A DNA stretch of 64,000 nt from Psychromicrobium lacuslunae (GTDB taxonomy: Bacteria; Actinomycetota; Actinomycetes; Actinomycetales; Micrococcaceae): the NCBI RefSeq assembly GCF_000950575.1, contig NZ_CP011005.1, positions 1,364,001 through 1,428,000 on the forward strand, in the 5' to 3' direction. Positions within the stretch are counted from its first letter, which is position 1. Every line of letters begins with the position of its first letter. Shown here in pieces: positions 36,670 to 45,600 of this stretch. The notes beneath the pieces were generated by a model. It was not told the origin of the DNA. It made no database searches and saw only the letters and a list, made by a program, of their open reading frames with translations. The position numbers and the translations under genes are program-made.

Positions 36670-38601
36670 TTAGTCCTCCTCTTCCCACTGCGGGGTCAGA
36701 TTGCGAGCAACCTGAATCTGATCGTTGCTGACTCCGGAAGGCACCATCGGCCAGACCATCGAGTTCGGGCTGACTACGAAGTCAATCACCACCGGCCGAT
36801 CATTGATCTCCAGAGCTTTCTGAATGGTGGCGTCGATATCTTCTTCGCGTTCGCAACGCAAGCCAACACAGTCATAAGCTTCGGCCAGTTTGACGAAATC
36901 GGGTACTCGAATAGTGGCGTGACCCGTATTCAGATCGGTATTGGAATAGCGGCCCTCATAGAACAGGGTCTGCCATTGCCGCACCATGCCGAGTGAAGAG
37001 TTATTGATCACCGCGACCTTGATCGGGATGTTATTGATCCGGCAGGTAGCGAGTTCCTGATTGGTCATCTGGAAGCAACCATCGCCGTCAATCGCCCAGA
37101 CCACTCGGTCAGGGTTGCCGACCTTGGCACCCATTGCGGCTGGCACCGAATAGCCCATGGTGCCAGCGCCACCGGAGTTCAGCCAGGAATGCGGACGCTC
37201 GTAGTTAATGAACTGGGCAGCCCACATTTGATGCTGACCAACGCCAGCAACGTAGACTCCCTCGGGCCCGGTCAGTGCGCCAATTCGCTGGATCACCTTC
37301 TGCGGAGAGGTCAGGCCATCGTCGGGTTCGGTCCAGCCCAGCGGGTAGGTTTCCCGCAGGTTATTCAGGAAGGCCCACCACTCGGTGAGGTCGGGGCTGC
37401 CGGCCTCGGCAAACTCAGCGCGCACCGCCTCGGAGAGATCAGGAATGATCTCCTTCACAGAGCCGACAATCGGCACATCGGCGGTGCGATTCTTGGAAAT
37501 CTCGGCCGGATCGATGTCTGCGTGAATGACCTTCGCGCCGGGAGCAAAGCTGGCCAGAATCCCGGTCACCCGGTCATCGAAACGAGCACCTAGAGTAATC
37601 AGCAGATCGGCCTGCTGTAGCGCCGTGACTGCCGACACCGCCCCGTGCATGCCCGGCATCCCGACATGCTGTTGATGCGAATCAGGGAAAGCACCGCGAG
37701 CCATCAGCGTGGTGACCACGGGTGCGTTGGTGAGCTCAGCCAGGTCCAGCAGTTCAGCGGAGGCGTGCCCCTTGATCACACCGCCGCCAACATAGAGCAC
37801 GGGCTTCTTCGACGAGGCGATCAGTCGGGCGGCTTCACGCAACTGCTTTGAGTGGCCGCGGAACACCGGGTGATAGCCAGGCAGGTCAATGGTGGGCGGC
37901 CAGGAGAAAGTCATCGGCCCTTGCTGGGCATCCTTAGCGATATCCACCAGCACGGGACCAGGGCGCCCGGTGGATGCTAAGTGAAAAGCTTCCGCCAGCA
38001 CCCGGGGAATGTCATTGGGATCAGTGACTAAGTAGGAGTGCTTAGTGATCGGCATGGTGATACCGACAATGTCAGCTTCCTGGAAGGCGTCGGTGCCGAT
38101 CACTCCAGAAGCCACCTGACCGGTGATCGCAACCAAGGGCACCGAGTCCATATGGGCATCCATAATGGCGGTGACCAAATTGGTGGCACCGGGACCCGAC
38201 GTTGCAATACAGACGCCGACTCGGCCGGTCACCATGGCATAGCCTTCGGCGGCATGCCCGGCACCCTGCTCATGACGCACCAGTACGTGGTTCATTTCCG
38301 AGGCCATTAACGGATCGTAAGTCGGCAGGATAGCGCCGCCAGGCAGGCCGAAGATATCGTCGACGCCGAGTTCCTCAAGGGAGCGCACGATGGCCTGCGA
38401 GCCAATCATCTGAACCGGAGCAATGACCCTATTCGGCCCTTGTACCAAGGAGGACGCGACCGGGCTGAGCTTGGTAACTGCCGCCTTCTCGCTGACAGTG
38501 GCAGCGACAGTGGCACCGCCTGACTTCGCCGGTTGGTGCGTATTGGCCATCAGTGCCGGACTGGCTTTCGCCGCCGGACCGGTGGTCGTGCTTTTACTCA
38601 T
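36670..38601 (-). CDS. ilvB: Acetolactate synthase large (catalytic) subunit
   Basis: This ThDP/FAD enzyme condenses pyruvate with pyruvate or 2-ketobutyrate. The 643-residue protein has a ~65-residue Ala/Thr/Ser-rich N-terminal extension and then [28 protein letters not shown]. It also has [23 protein letters not shown] (catalytic Glu), the FAD region [10 protein letters not shown], and the ThDP motif [29 protein letters not shown]. It is the first structural gene after an attenuated leader. Confidence 0.96.
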   Translation of the reverse strand: MSKSTTTGPAAKASPALMANTHQPAKSGGATVAATVSEKAAVTKLSPVASSLVQGPNRVIAPVQMIGSQAIVRSLEELGVDDIFGLPGGAILPTYDPLMASEMNHVLVRHEQGAGHAAEGYAMVTGRVGVCIATSGPGATNLVTAIMDAHMDSVPLVAITGQVASGVIGTDAFQEADIVGITMPITKHSYLVTDPNDIPRVLAEAFHLASTGRPGPVLVDIAKDAQQGPMTFSWPPTIDLPGYHPVFRGHSKQLREAARLIASSKKPVLYVGGGVIKGHASAELLDLAELTNAPVVTTLMARGAFPDSHQQHVGMPGMHGAVSAVTALQQADLLITLGARFDDRVTGILASFAPGAKVIHADIDPAEISKNRTADVPIVGSVKEIIPDLSEAVRAEFAEAGSPDLTEWWAFLNNLRETYPLGWTEPDDGLTSPQKVIQRIGALTGPEGVYVAGVGQHQMWAAQFINYERPHSWLNSGGAGTMGYSVPAAMGAKVGNPDRVVWAIDGDGCFQMTNQELATCRINNIPIKVAVINNSSLGMVRQWQTLFYEGRYSNTDLNTGHATIRVPDFVKLAEAYDCVGLRCEREEDIDATIQKALEINDRPVVIDFVVSPNSMVWPMVPSGVSNDQIQVARNLTPQWEEED

Positions 38602-38693
38602 GAGACTCTTCTTTCGTTTTCACCGCCGCTGGCTTGGCGGTGATCCGGTGTCGCATCAGGTGGAGGGTGCTCCGTCTACAATCTATGAAAATG

Positions 38694-38731
38694 AAAAAAC
38701 CCCTCAAGCCGGTGGGCTCTGCGAGGGGTTT
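38694..38731 (-). terminator. Attenuator (intrinsic terminator) in the ilvB leader
   Basis: AAACCCCTC (38697-38705) pairs with GAGGGGTTT (38723-38731), with an inner AGCC/GGCT stem. On the minus strand it is followed by TTTTTT. It lies 54 bp after the leader-peptide stop and 93 bp before the ilvB start, the classic arrangement for translation-coupled attenuation. A small hairpin (38751-38764, GACTG/CAGTC) between the peptide and the terminator could be a pause or antiterminator element. Confidence 0.9.
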
Positions 38732-38784
38732 GCGCGTGCTATGCAGCTCGGACTGTTACCAGTCGGGACGGTGGGCCTTGTGGG

Positions 38785-38832
38785 CTAAGCCGTCACGCGC
38801 TTGGTAAGGACTACAAGAATTCCGATCTGCAT
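38785..38832 (-). CDS. ilv operon leader peptide
   Basis: ATG at 38832 encodes the 15-residue peptide MQIGILVVLTKRVTA, ending in TAG. The run Ile-Gly-Ile-Leu-Val-Val-Leu holds all three branched-chain residues and lies just upstream of an intrinsic terminator and ilvB, so ribosome stalling when charged Ile/Leu/Val tRNAs are scarce should let transcription enter ilvBNC. There is no good ribosome binding site (only ACAGG 1-2 nt upstream). A TTGACA at 38862-38867 (minus) would place the transcription start near this ATG, so a leaderless message is possible, as reported for ilvBNC of Corynebacterium glutamicum. Confidence 0.88.
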   Translation of the reverse strand: MQIGILVVLTKRVTA

Positions 38833-38881
38833 ACCTGTAGTTTTCCGTCTCCCCAGAAAGGTGTCAACTGGACACCCCTCC

Positions 38882-38898
38882 GTCTCATTATATGGACA
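38882..38898 (-). promoter_or_regulatory. ilvB promoter with operator-like element
   Basis: On the ilvB strand the sequence reads TGTCCATATAATGAGACGG: a perfect TATAAT (38887-38892) lies inside a degenerate form of the leuB and leuC/IclR palindrome (right arm TGAGAC intact). Flanking AACTGGAC (38866-38873) and GTCCAGTT (38903-38910) form a second, wider inverted repeat. A separate TTGACA lies downstream at 38862-38867. Two overlapping promoters are possible. Confidence 0.65.
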
Positions 38899-38936
38899 GA
38901 GGGTCCAGTTAGTGGACGTTCACCGATTTCACCTCA

Positions 38937-38983
38937 GCAAGATCACCCTCGAGTCACCTTGCAAGATCACCCTCGAGCCACCC
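38937..38983. repeat. 24-bp tandem direct repeat upstream of the ilv promoter
   Basis: GCAAGATCACCCTCGAG occurs at 38937 and 38961, each followed by TCACC or CCACC, in a 24-nt period. It lies between the ilv promoter and the 3' end of ilvD. Function unknown; a regulator-binding array is one option. Confidence 0.7.
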
Positions 38984-39030
38984 ATTTATGCCCCAGCACT
39001 CCCCGGGAACTCCGGCGGCCTGGGCCGCTC

Positions 39031-39120
39031 CTTAAACAGCGGCACTACTTTTAGCTGGCAAAGTGGTGCTGGAGTATCTCCGCACCACTTTGCCGCCTCA
39101 ATCTAGTGCTGCTGTTTAAG
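39031..39120. other. Nested palindrome just after ilvD
   Basis: Outer arms CTTAAACAGC (39031-39040) and 39111-39120 pair perfectly, then GCACTA/TAGTGC (39042-39047 with 39104-39109). An inner 13-bp perfect stem follows (39057-39069 with 39082-39094). The structure starts 3 bp beyond the ilvD stop. There is no T-run. It may stabilise or terminate the ilvD mRNA, or be a small mobile or REP-like element. Confidence 0.75.
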
Positions 39121-39123
39121 CGT

Positions 39124-40851
39124 TTAGCCGCAGACCGCGCCTTCGGAAGCCGAATGCACCAGCTTGGCGTACTTGGCCAGCACACCCTTGCTGAACTTCG
39201 CTGGCAGCGGCTGCCAGCCCTCCTTGCGGGCATCCAGTTCGGCCTGGTCAACCAGCAGGTCAAAGCTCTTATTCGGAATATCCACCCGAATCCGGTCACC
39301 GTCCTGGACGAACGCGATAGGTCCGCCGTCGACCGCTTCCGGGGCAACGTGCCCGATGCACAGACCGGTGGTTCCCCCAGAAAAACGTCCATCGGTCAAA
39401 AGCAAAACGTCCTTGCCCAGACCGGCACCCTTGATCGCGCCGGTAATGGCGAGCATTTCGCGCATCCCGGGACCACCCTTTGGCCCCTCATAGCGGATTA
39501 CCACCACGTCGCCCGCTTGGATCTCCCCCGCTTTGAGCGCCTCCAGGGCACCCTGCTCACGTTCGAAGACGCGCGCCGGTCCTTCAAAGACCTCGGCGTC
39601 GAAGCCGGCAGTTTTCACCACCGCACCGTCGGGAGCCAGCGAGCCCTTCAGCACGCTCAAACCGCCGGTCTTATGGATCGGGTTATCCAGCGCCCGCAAA
39701 ATCTTGCCGTCTAGGTCCGGCGGGTTGATCTCGGCCAGGTTCTCGGCCAGCGTCTTACCGGTCACGGTGAGCGCATCCCCGTGCAGTAAGCCAGCGTCGA
39801 GCAGCGCTTTCATGATCACCGGCACGCCGCCCACCCGATCGACATCGTTCATCACGTACCGTCCGAAGGGTTTCAAATCACCCAGGTGCGGGATCTTGTC
39901 GCCGATCCGGTTGAAGTCTTCAAGCTGTAAATCAACCTCAGCCTCGCGAGCAATTGCTAGCAGGTGAAGCACCGCGTTGGTGGAGCCACCAAAAGCCATC
40001 GTGACCGCGATGGCGTTCTCGAAAGCCTTTTTGGTCATAATGTCGCGGGCGGTGATGCCGAGTCGCAGCAGGTTCACTACCGCTTCGCCGGACTTGTGCG
40101 CATAGGAATCGCGACGTCGGTCGGCGCTGGGCGGTGCGGCTGAGCCGGGCAAGGACATGCCAAGCGCTTCGCCAATTGCTGCCATCGTGTTCGCGGTGTA
40201 CATGCCGCCGCAGGCGCCTTCGCCCGGACAGATCGCGCGTTCAATCCGGTCCAAGTCGCCCAGCGACATCTTTCCGGCAGCACAAGCGCCAACCGCTTCA
40301 AAGGCGTCGATCAAGGTGACGTCCTTCTCAGTGCCGTCCTCAAGCTTTACCCAGCCGGGCATAATCGAGCCGGCGTAAAGGAAAACACTGGCCAGGTCGA
40401 GCCGAGCCGCGGCCATCAACATGCCCGGGAGCGACTTATCGCAACCCGCGAGCAGCACGGAGCCGTCGATCCGCTCCGCCATCATCACCGTCTCTACTGA
40501 GTCGGCAATAACTTCCCGCGAGACCAGAGAGAAGTGCATGCCTTCGTGCCCCATCGAGATGCCATCGGAGACCGAAATAGTACCGAACTGCATCGGGAAA
40601 CCGCCGCCGGAGTGCACGCCCTCTTTGGCGCCCTGAGCGAGTCGGTTGAGCGAGAGGTTGCAGGGGGTAATTTCGTTCCAGGAGCTGGCCACGCCAATTT
40701 GAGGTTTCGCAAAGTCTTCATCCCCGAAGCCAACGGCGCGAAGCATCCCTCGTGCCGGGGCAGCAGCGATGCCGTCGGTGACGACGCGGCTGCGGGGCTT
40801 GATATCTGGCTGATCTGTTTTGGATTCTGTCTTGGCTGTTTCCACGCTCAT
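39124..40851 (-). CDS. ilvD: Dihydroxy-acid dehydratase
   Basis: IlvD is the Fe-S dehydratase that makes 2-keto acids for Val, Leu and Ile. The 575-residue enzyme has [30 protein letters not shown] and [13 protein letters not shown] (Fe-S ligand cysteines), and [23 protein letters not shown] near the C-terminus. Length is normal. It is transcribed on its own, upstream of the ilvBNC promoter; the upstream gap 40852-41098 contains short inverted repeats but no leader peptide rich in branched-chain codons. Confidence 0.96.
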   Translation of the reverse strand: MSVETAKTESKTDQPDIKPRSRVVTDGIAAAPARGMLRAVGFGDEDFAKPQIGVASSWNEITPCNLSLNRLAQGAKEGVHSGGGFPMQFGTISVSDGISMGHEGMHFSLVSREVIADSVETVMMAERIDGSVLLAGCDKSLPGMLMAAARLDLASVFLYAGSIMPGWVKLEDGTEKDVTLIDAFEAVGACAAGKMSLGDLDRIERAICPGEGACGGMYTANTMAAIGEALGMSLPGSAAPPSADRRRDSYAHKSGEAVVNLLRLGITARDIMTKKAFENAIAVTMAFGGSTNAVLHLLAIAREAEVDLQLEDFNRIGDKIPHLGDLKPFGRYVMNDVDRVGGVPVIMKALLDAGLLHGDALTVTGKTLAENLAEINPPDLDGKILRALDNPIHKTGGLSVLKGSLAPDGAVVKTAGFDAEVFEGPARVFEREQGALEALKAGEIQAGDVVVIRYEGPKGGPGMREMLAITGAIKGAGLGKDVLLLTDGRFSGGTTGLCIGHVAPEAVDGGPIAFVQDGDRIRVDIPNKSFDLLVDQAELDARKEGWQPLPAKFSKGVLAKYAKLVHSASEGAVCG

Positions 40852-41025
40852 AAGCAGAGTCTAAGACTGCGCCCGGCGACGAGCGAACCAAGGCGCGTTC
40901 ATGACGAGCATTAGTCATCAAGGGTTCTGAGCATGCCGGAATGAGCATATATCCGGGCAGGTTCCACCTAGCAGTTCCCGGCGCGCCGTGATGCTCACCA
41001 CTCAATTTCACAGTCACCACAAAAC

Positions 41026-41041
41026 CATGTAGCATTACATG
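41026..41041. promoter_or_regulatory. Short palindrome upstream of tRNA-Lys
   Basis: CATGTA-GCAT-TACATG is a perfect 6-bp inverted repeat, 57 bp before tRNA-Lys and 175 bp before ilvD. It could be an operator for ilvD or part of the tRNA promoter region; nothing decides between them. Confidence 0.35.
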
Positions 41042-41098
41042 TCGTCGCGAATCGCAGATTTATCTTCCTGAAGGTGATGAAAGAAGCGCAAAGTAGTT

Positions 41099-41171
41099 GC
41101 ACCTCTAGCTCAACTGGCAGAGCAATTGACTCTTAATCAATGGGTTCCGGGTTCGAGTCCCGGGGGGTGCA
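41099..41171 (+). tRNA. tRNA-Lys (CTT)
   Basis: A 73-nt cloverleaf has acceptor GCACCTC/GGGGTGC plus A, D-arm AGCTCAACTGGCAGAGC, anticodon stem ATTGA/TCAAT around CTCTTAA giving CTT, and T-arm CCGGGTTCGAGTCCCGG. CCA is not encoded. It is followed by a strong terminator and borders the NRPS cluster. Confidence 0.96.
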
Positions 41172-41177
41172 CAGAAG

Positions 41178-41216
41178 AAGGTCCTCACCGCCTGCAGGCG
41201 GTGAGGACCTTTTGTT
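41178..41216 (+). terminator. Terminator of tRNA-Lys
   Basis: Bases 41178-41211 are a perfect 34-nt palindrome (stem of AAGGTCCTCACCGCC type), followed by TTTGTTT. Confidence 0.93.
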
Positions 41217-41339
41217 TAAGACGCGAATTTGTGAGTCGAATAATTATCCGGTCACCTGCAAACGAACCACCCAGTCCTCGGCTCGGCGGGGGCCCCAGAA
41301 CCGGCCTCTCAGCTTCCTACGAGAGAAGTTAAACAGCTA

Positions 41340-41372
41340 GGGTGGGCCAGCCTTGACACAGCTGACCCACCC
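41340..41372 (-). terminator. Probable terminator of the NRPS cluster
   Basis: GGGTGGG (41340-41346) pairs with CCCACCC (41366-41372), with inner CAGC/GCTG pairing. It lies 16 bp past the MFS stop on the minus strand, followed by a weakly T-rich stretch. Confidence 0.6.
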
Positions 41373-41388
41373 CACCCGAAATAACTAG

Positions 41389-42609
41389 CTAGCCGACGTC
41401 AACTGGCACCTCGATCACTGCGGTGTGCTGATTCCGATGCCCCGGCCGGAAGCCCTTCTTACTCGCGAGCACGACGAGCAGGGCGAGAATGGCCAGACCC
41501 GTCAATATCCACGGGAAGCTGAGCACACCGAGCGGTTCAAGCAGTAGACCACCGAGCAAGCCGCCACCGGCAACCGCAAGATTAAAGACGGTAACCAACA
41601 TTGACAACGCCACATCCGCGTCGGCACCGCCAATATCGGCCGTAGCGGTCTGCAAAATAGTGGGGGCACCACCGAAGGTCAGTCCCCACAGAGCGATGCT
41701 AATAAAAGCCACTGGCGCGGAGTGCACCGCGAAGGCCAGCACGAGTGCCGCCACTGTGAAGCCCGCCAGCGAAATAATTGACAGCAGACGCAGCGCGGCG
41801 TCCACTTTCCAACCCACCAGCCAAACCCCGATCACCGATGAGATGCCGAAGACGGCGAGAAGTATTCCGGTATTTTTGGCTCCGATTCCGGTTGCTTCTG
41901 CAAAGGGCGCGATGTAGGTATAGAGCACGTTATGAGCCAAGATCCACAAAAAGATCACGCTGAGCACTGGAACCAGACCAGGAATCCGGAGCACCTGGAG
42001 CACCGAGCGCTGCCCCTCCCCTTGCTGACCGGGCACATTAGGAACCACCGCCAATATCCAGATGAATAGCAATGCGGCAATGCCTGACATCACCCAGAAC
42101 ACGCCTCGCCAGTCGAGGAAACTGCCGAGCCAGGCACCAATCGGCACCCCAAGACATAGCGCGATCGGCTGACCAACGCCGACGACCGCCATCGCCTTGC
42201 CCTGTTGCTCAACCGGCACCATGCGTCGGGCGTAGCCTGCCAGCACACCCCAGATCACCCCTGCGGCCATACCAGCGATAAATCGGGCTCCCATGGTCAG
42301 TAGGTAGCTGCCTGAGAAAGCCGTAATTGAGTTGAAAATGAAGAGCGCGGCAATGGTGCCTAAGAGTAGCGGGCGACGGTCCCAGCGACGTGTTGCTGTC
42401 ACCACCGGAATTGCCGCCAGCACCGAGCCAAGTGCATAAAGTGTCAGTAATTGCCCGGCCAGACCTTCAGAAACACCGAGATCCCTGCTGATCTCCGGCA
42501 ACAAACCGGAGGGCATATTCTCGGTCATAATGGTCAGGAAGCCACTGACCGTGAACGATAGAAGGCCCAGTAGCGGAAAGGTTGCCGCGCGCGTAACCGT
42601 GGTGGTCAT
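41389..42609 (-). CDS. MFS exporter (DHA1, 12-TM) of the NRPS cluster
   Basis: The 406-residue membrane protein has about 12 hydrophobic segments and the AraJ/YdhP-like start LSFTVSGFLTIMTENMPSGLLPEISRDLGVSEGLAGQLLTLYALGSVLAAIPV. It also has the motif-A-like TRRWDRRPLLLG and the antiporter region GVGQPIALCLGVPIGAWLG. ATG 42609 overlaps the NRPS stop (TAATG), so it is translationally coupled and probably exports the NRPS product. The longer in-frame extension to 42714 lies inside the NRPS and is not used. Confidence 0.88.
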   Translation of the reverse strand: MTTTVTRAATFPLLGLLSFTVSGFLTIMTENMPSGLLPEISRDLGVSEGLAGQLLTLYALGSVLAAIPVVTATRRWDRRPLLLGTIAALFIFNSITAFSGSYLLTMGARFIAGMAAGVIWGVLAGYARRMVPVEQQGKAMAVVGVGQPIALCLGVPIGAWLGSFLDWRGVFWVMSGIAALLFIWILAVVPNVPGQQGEGQRSVLQVLRIPGLVPVLSVIFLWILAHNVLYTYIAPFAEATGIGAKNTGILLAVFGISSVIGVWLVGWKVDAALRLLSIISLAGFTVAALVLAFAVHSAPVAFISIALWGLTFGGAPTILQTATADIGGADADVALSMLVTVFNLAVAGGGLLGGLLLEPLGVLSFPWILTGLAILALLVVLASKKGFRPGHRNQHTAVIEVPVDVG

Positions 42610-45600
42610 TATTTTGCCCCCTCCGGCTGATGGGCCAAGGGACCGTATTCCGGCTGTTTCACCAAGTCGCCCTTGGCTGCCTGAATATTTGGTCCATAAA
42701 CCTCTAACATCCACCGGCTTTGCTCCACCGATTCCATGGTGATTGACACCGCGCCGCTCTCTACGGTGAAGGTTTCCTCAATCAGGATGGTGAGCTTGTC
42801 GATGAATTCCTTCCGGCTATCTTGAGAGAACGCGGTGGGAAAATGTTGCACGGTGATATGCGGCATACTCTTTGCTTTCTTGGTGGGAGACTCTGCTGGC
42901 TGGCCGCTCAGTTCTTGGAGTACTGAGTCGGCAGTGGCTTGGACATAGGGTTCTTGCAGGATCTGATAGTGGTTATCGTGAAGTTTCTTACTCTTGAGCT
43001 TCACTTCGGTGACCAGTCCTTCTAAGAACGAATCGTCGTCTTCAACCGCCCTGAACAAGGTCACCGGCACTTCGACCTTGCGTTCGGAGAGTTCTTTGAA
43101 GGTGTACTCGAAGGAGTAGGACTTTTCGACCAGATCGATGATTCGGTAAGCCAGTTCATGATCAAGGGTCAGCGAAGCGCTGATCGCGGCGAGGAAACTG
43201 TGCTTATCGGTGGTATTTGCCACCACCTCTTCCACTTCCTCTCCATCGGCGCGAGAGAAGAACACCGAGTACAGCAAGCGGATAAATCGGGCGTCTTGGT
43301 AGGGTCCTTCGGCCTCCGGATTCAACGCCACCGCGCCAGTATCAGGCTGGCCGGGAGCCAGCAATATCAGGGCAGCCACCCGATCACCGGCTTGCTCAAG
43401 CTGATAAGCCACTTCAAAGGCGACCCGCGCCCCGAAGGAGTAGCCAATCAGGGTGTAGGGGCCTTCATGCTGTCGACGTTTTATCTCGGCAATGTCCTGG
43501 GCCGCCATCTGCTGAATCGAGGTATCGACAAGTTCGCCCTCATTAAGCCCTGTTGCCTGAACGCCGAAGCAGTCAAAGCCTTTTTCGGCCAGTAGCAAGG
43601 CCAGCCGACGAAGGTTCATCGGGTAGCCACCCAGGCCGGGCCAGAGGTGAACACGCTGCCCCGAGCTGGGAGCCAATGAAACAACCCTGGCGCTCTTAGC
43701 CTGGGCGCCATGCTTAGCCCGGGCGGCAGCCTGCTTGGCCACTGTGTCATCCTCAAACACGTTCTGGATCGGCATGCTGAACCCCAGCCGCTTCTTGAAC
43801 GCCTGGACTAGTTGAGCGGCGGTCAGCGAACTGCCTCCCAGCGAGAAGAATGACTCTTCTACCGAGACCTGCTCACGACCGAGTAATTCAGCCCAGATCT
43901 GGGCGATCTCCTCTTCACCGGACGATCTCGGTGCGATGAATTCGCTAGCCTGCCAGCTAGCGCTCTGCTCCTTCTCTTCGGCTTCAATTTTCTTCCGGTC
44001 GATCTTTCCGTTGGGCAGCCTGGGCAGTTCCCGTCTGATCCGAATCGCGTCCGGCACCATGTAGTGCGGCAACATATTGGCAATATCTGCGGCAATGATC
44101 TCGGCCGGCCCTCGCATATGTACGGCATCTTCATCCATGCCCTGATGAGCTATCTGATGATCAGAAATCACCCCACCGACCGCGAAGTAGGAAGAGATCG
44201 CATCGTTCTGCATAAATGCTTTGATCCGCCGCGCGGTGGCTAGATCCCTACCGCTCAGCGAAGAGTAACCAGAGGACATCAGTCCAAGGTTGAGCTTATT
44301 CATTTCCGCTCGTTGCAGGGCACGGCCCAATGAGACATAGTGCTCTGGTTCTTGTCCGGCATGCAGAATCAACCCGAAACTGGCTTGCTGGTAAATGCTC
44401 TGGTTAATCGCGATGACATCTTTTCGCCGAATCAGCTGACTGCCAGTGAGCTGAACCAGACCATTTCCGCTGGGCTGATAGACGCCCTTTTCAGCTTCAG
44501 CATCGCCCAGCACCTCGACCTTCACTTCCACCGCCAGCAGCCGATCAGCGAGCTGTTCGGTGTTGGTTAAGAACCAGCTGCCAATTGCTATGTAGTCCTG
44601 CTGATCGGGGATCAGCAGTTGCTCAAGATCAACCGCAATGTTTTCGCGAGCCGTCAGTCGGTGCCCGGTGGCCGGTGCCACGGTGTCCAATAAACCGAGC
44701 AGATGACCGGCCTCGAAGTTGAGCACCTCGTCGACATTCGTACTATAGACGGAGGTGATCACCGAACGCTGCCCGATTAAGATCACTTCCACTCCAGAGC
44801 GCGGTCCGTAATGGTCTGCGACGCGTTGCAAGCGGTCGCTGGAGGGGTTGAGGTAGTAAGTACCATCAGCGATGTCTTCGAGTCCGGAAATCCCCAGGAA
44901 GACCTGGACGCCGTACAGTGCCCCCGGAGAGGCGTAGGCGTATTTGGGCAACAGCCGAGTATCGCTTTCAAAACGAGTTAGCGAGCGGCAAAGGAACCCC
45001 AGGGTCTGCCGATTCCATCCTGCTGGGAACTCTTCAACCAGTTCTCGCGGCTTCCGGACCAGTTCCGCAAGGGCCTGAAGCTGCTGCCGATCAGCTCGCT
45101 CCGCTTGGTAATGCCGATAGGTTTTTCTGGCAAAAGCCAGTTGACGGAGTTCTTGCTCCGCTTTCACACTGACCGGCAAAGCCAGCCCGGGATCGTTGAA
45201 ATCTTTTCTCACGCCGAGCCCGGAAAGCTGGGCTTTGACCTGCACTCGACTGGATTTGGACTGGTGATGATCGCCGTGCACACCCTGGTCCATCAGGGCA
45301 GCTTCATGCGGATTCAATTCCACATAAGCAACCAAACGGGGATCACCGCTTTCTGGGTTCTTCGCCACCATTACTTCGGCGTGCCGAACCCAGTCATGAT
45401 GCCGTACAGTTTCAGCGATCTCTCCCAGTTCAATGCGATGCCCGCGAACTTTCACCTGGTCGTCATTGCGGCCTTTGAAGAAATATTCTGAGCCGCGCCG
45501 ACCGACCAGGTCACCGGTTCGGTAAAACCGCACCGACTCCCCTTCAAACTCGAGTTCAACGAAGCGCTGCTCAGTCTGTTCTGGTCGATTTCGGTACCCT

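Noticed and set aside
38423-38788. Plus-strand open frame across the ilvB start and attenuator
   Set aside because: It lies antisense to ilvB and the leader and has no recognisable protein features.
40852-41000. Possible leader peptide upstream of ilvD
   Set aside because: Short frames there (for example MNAPWFARRRAQS) contain no run of branched-chain codons, and no terminator follows before ilvD.
41099-41171. Attachment-site duplication of the tRNA-Lys 3' end
   Set aside because: No second copy of the tRNA 3' end was noticed in the window, and no integrase gene was found.
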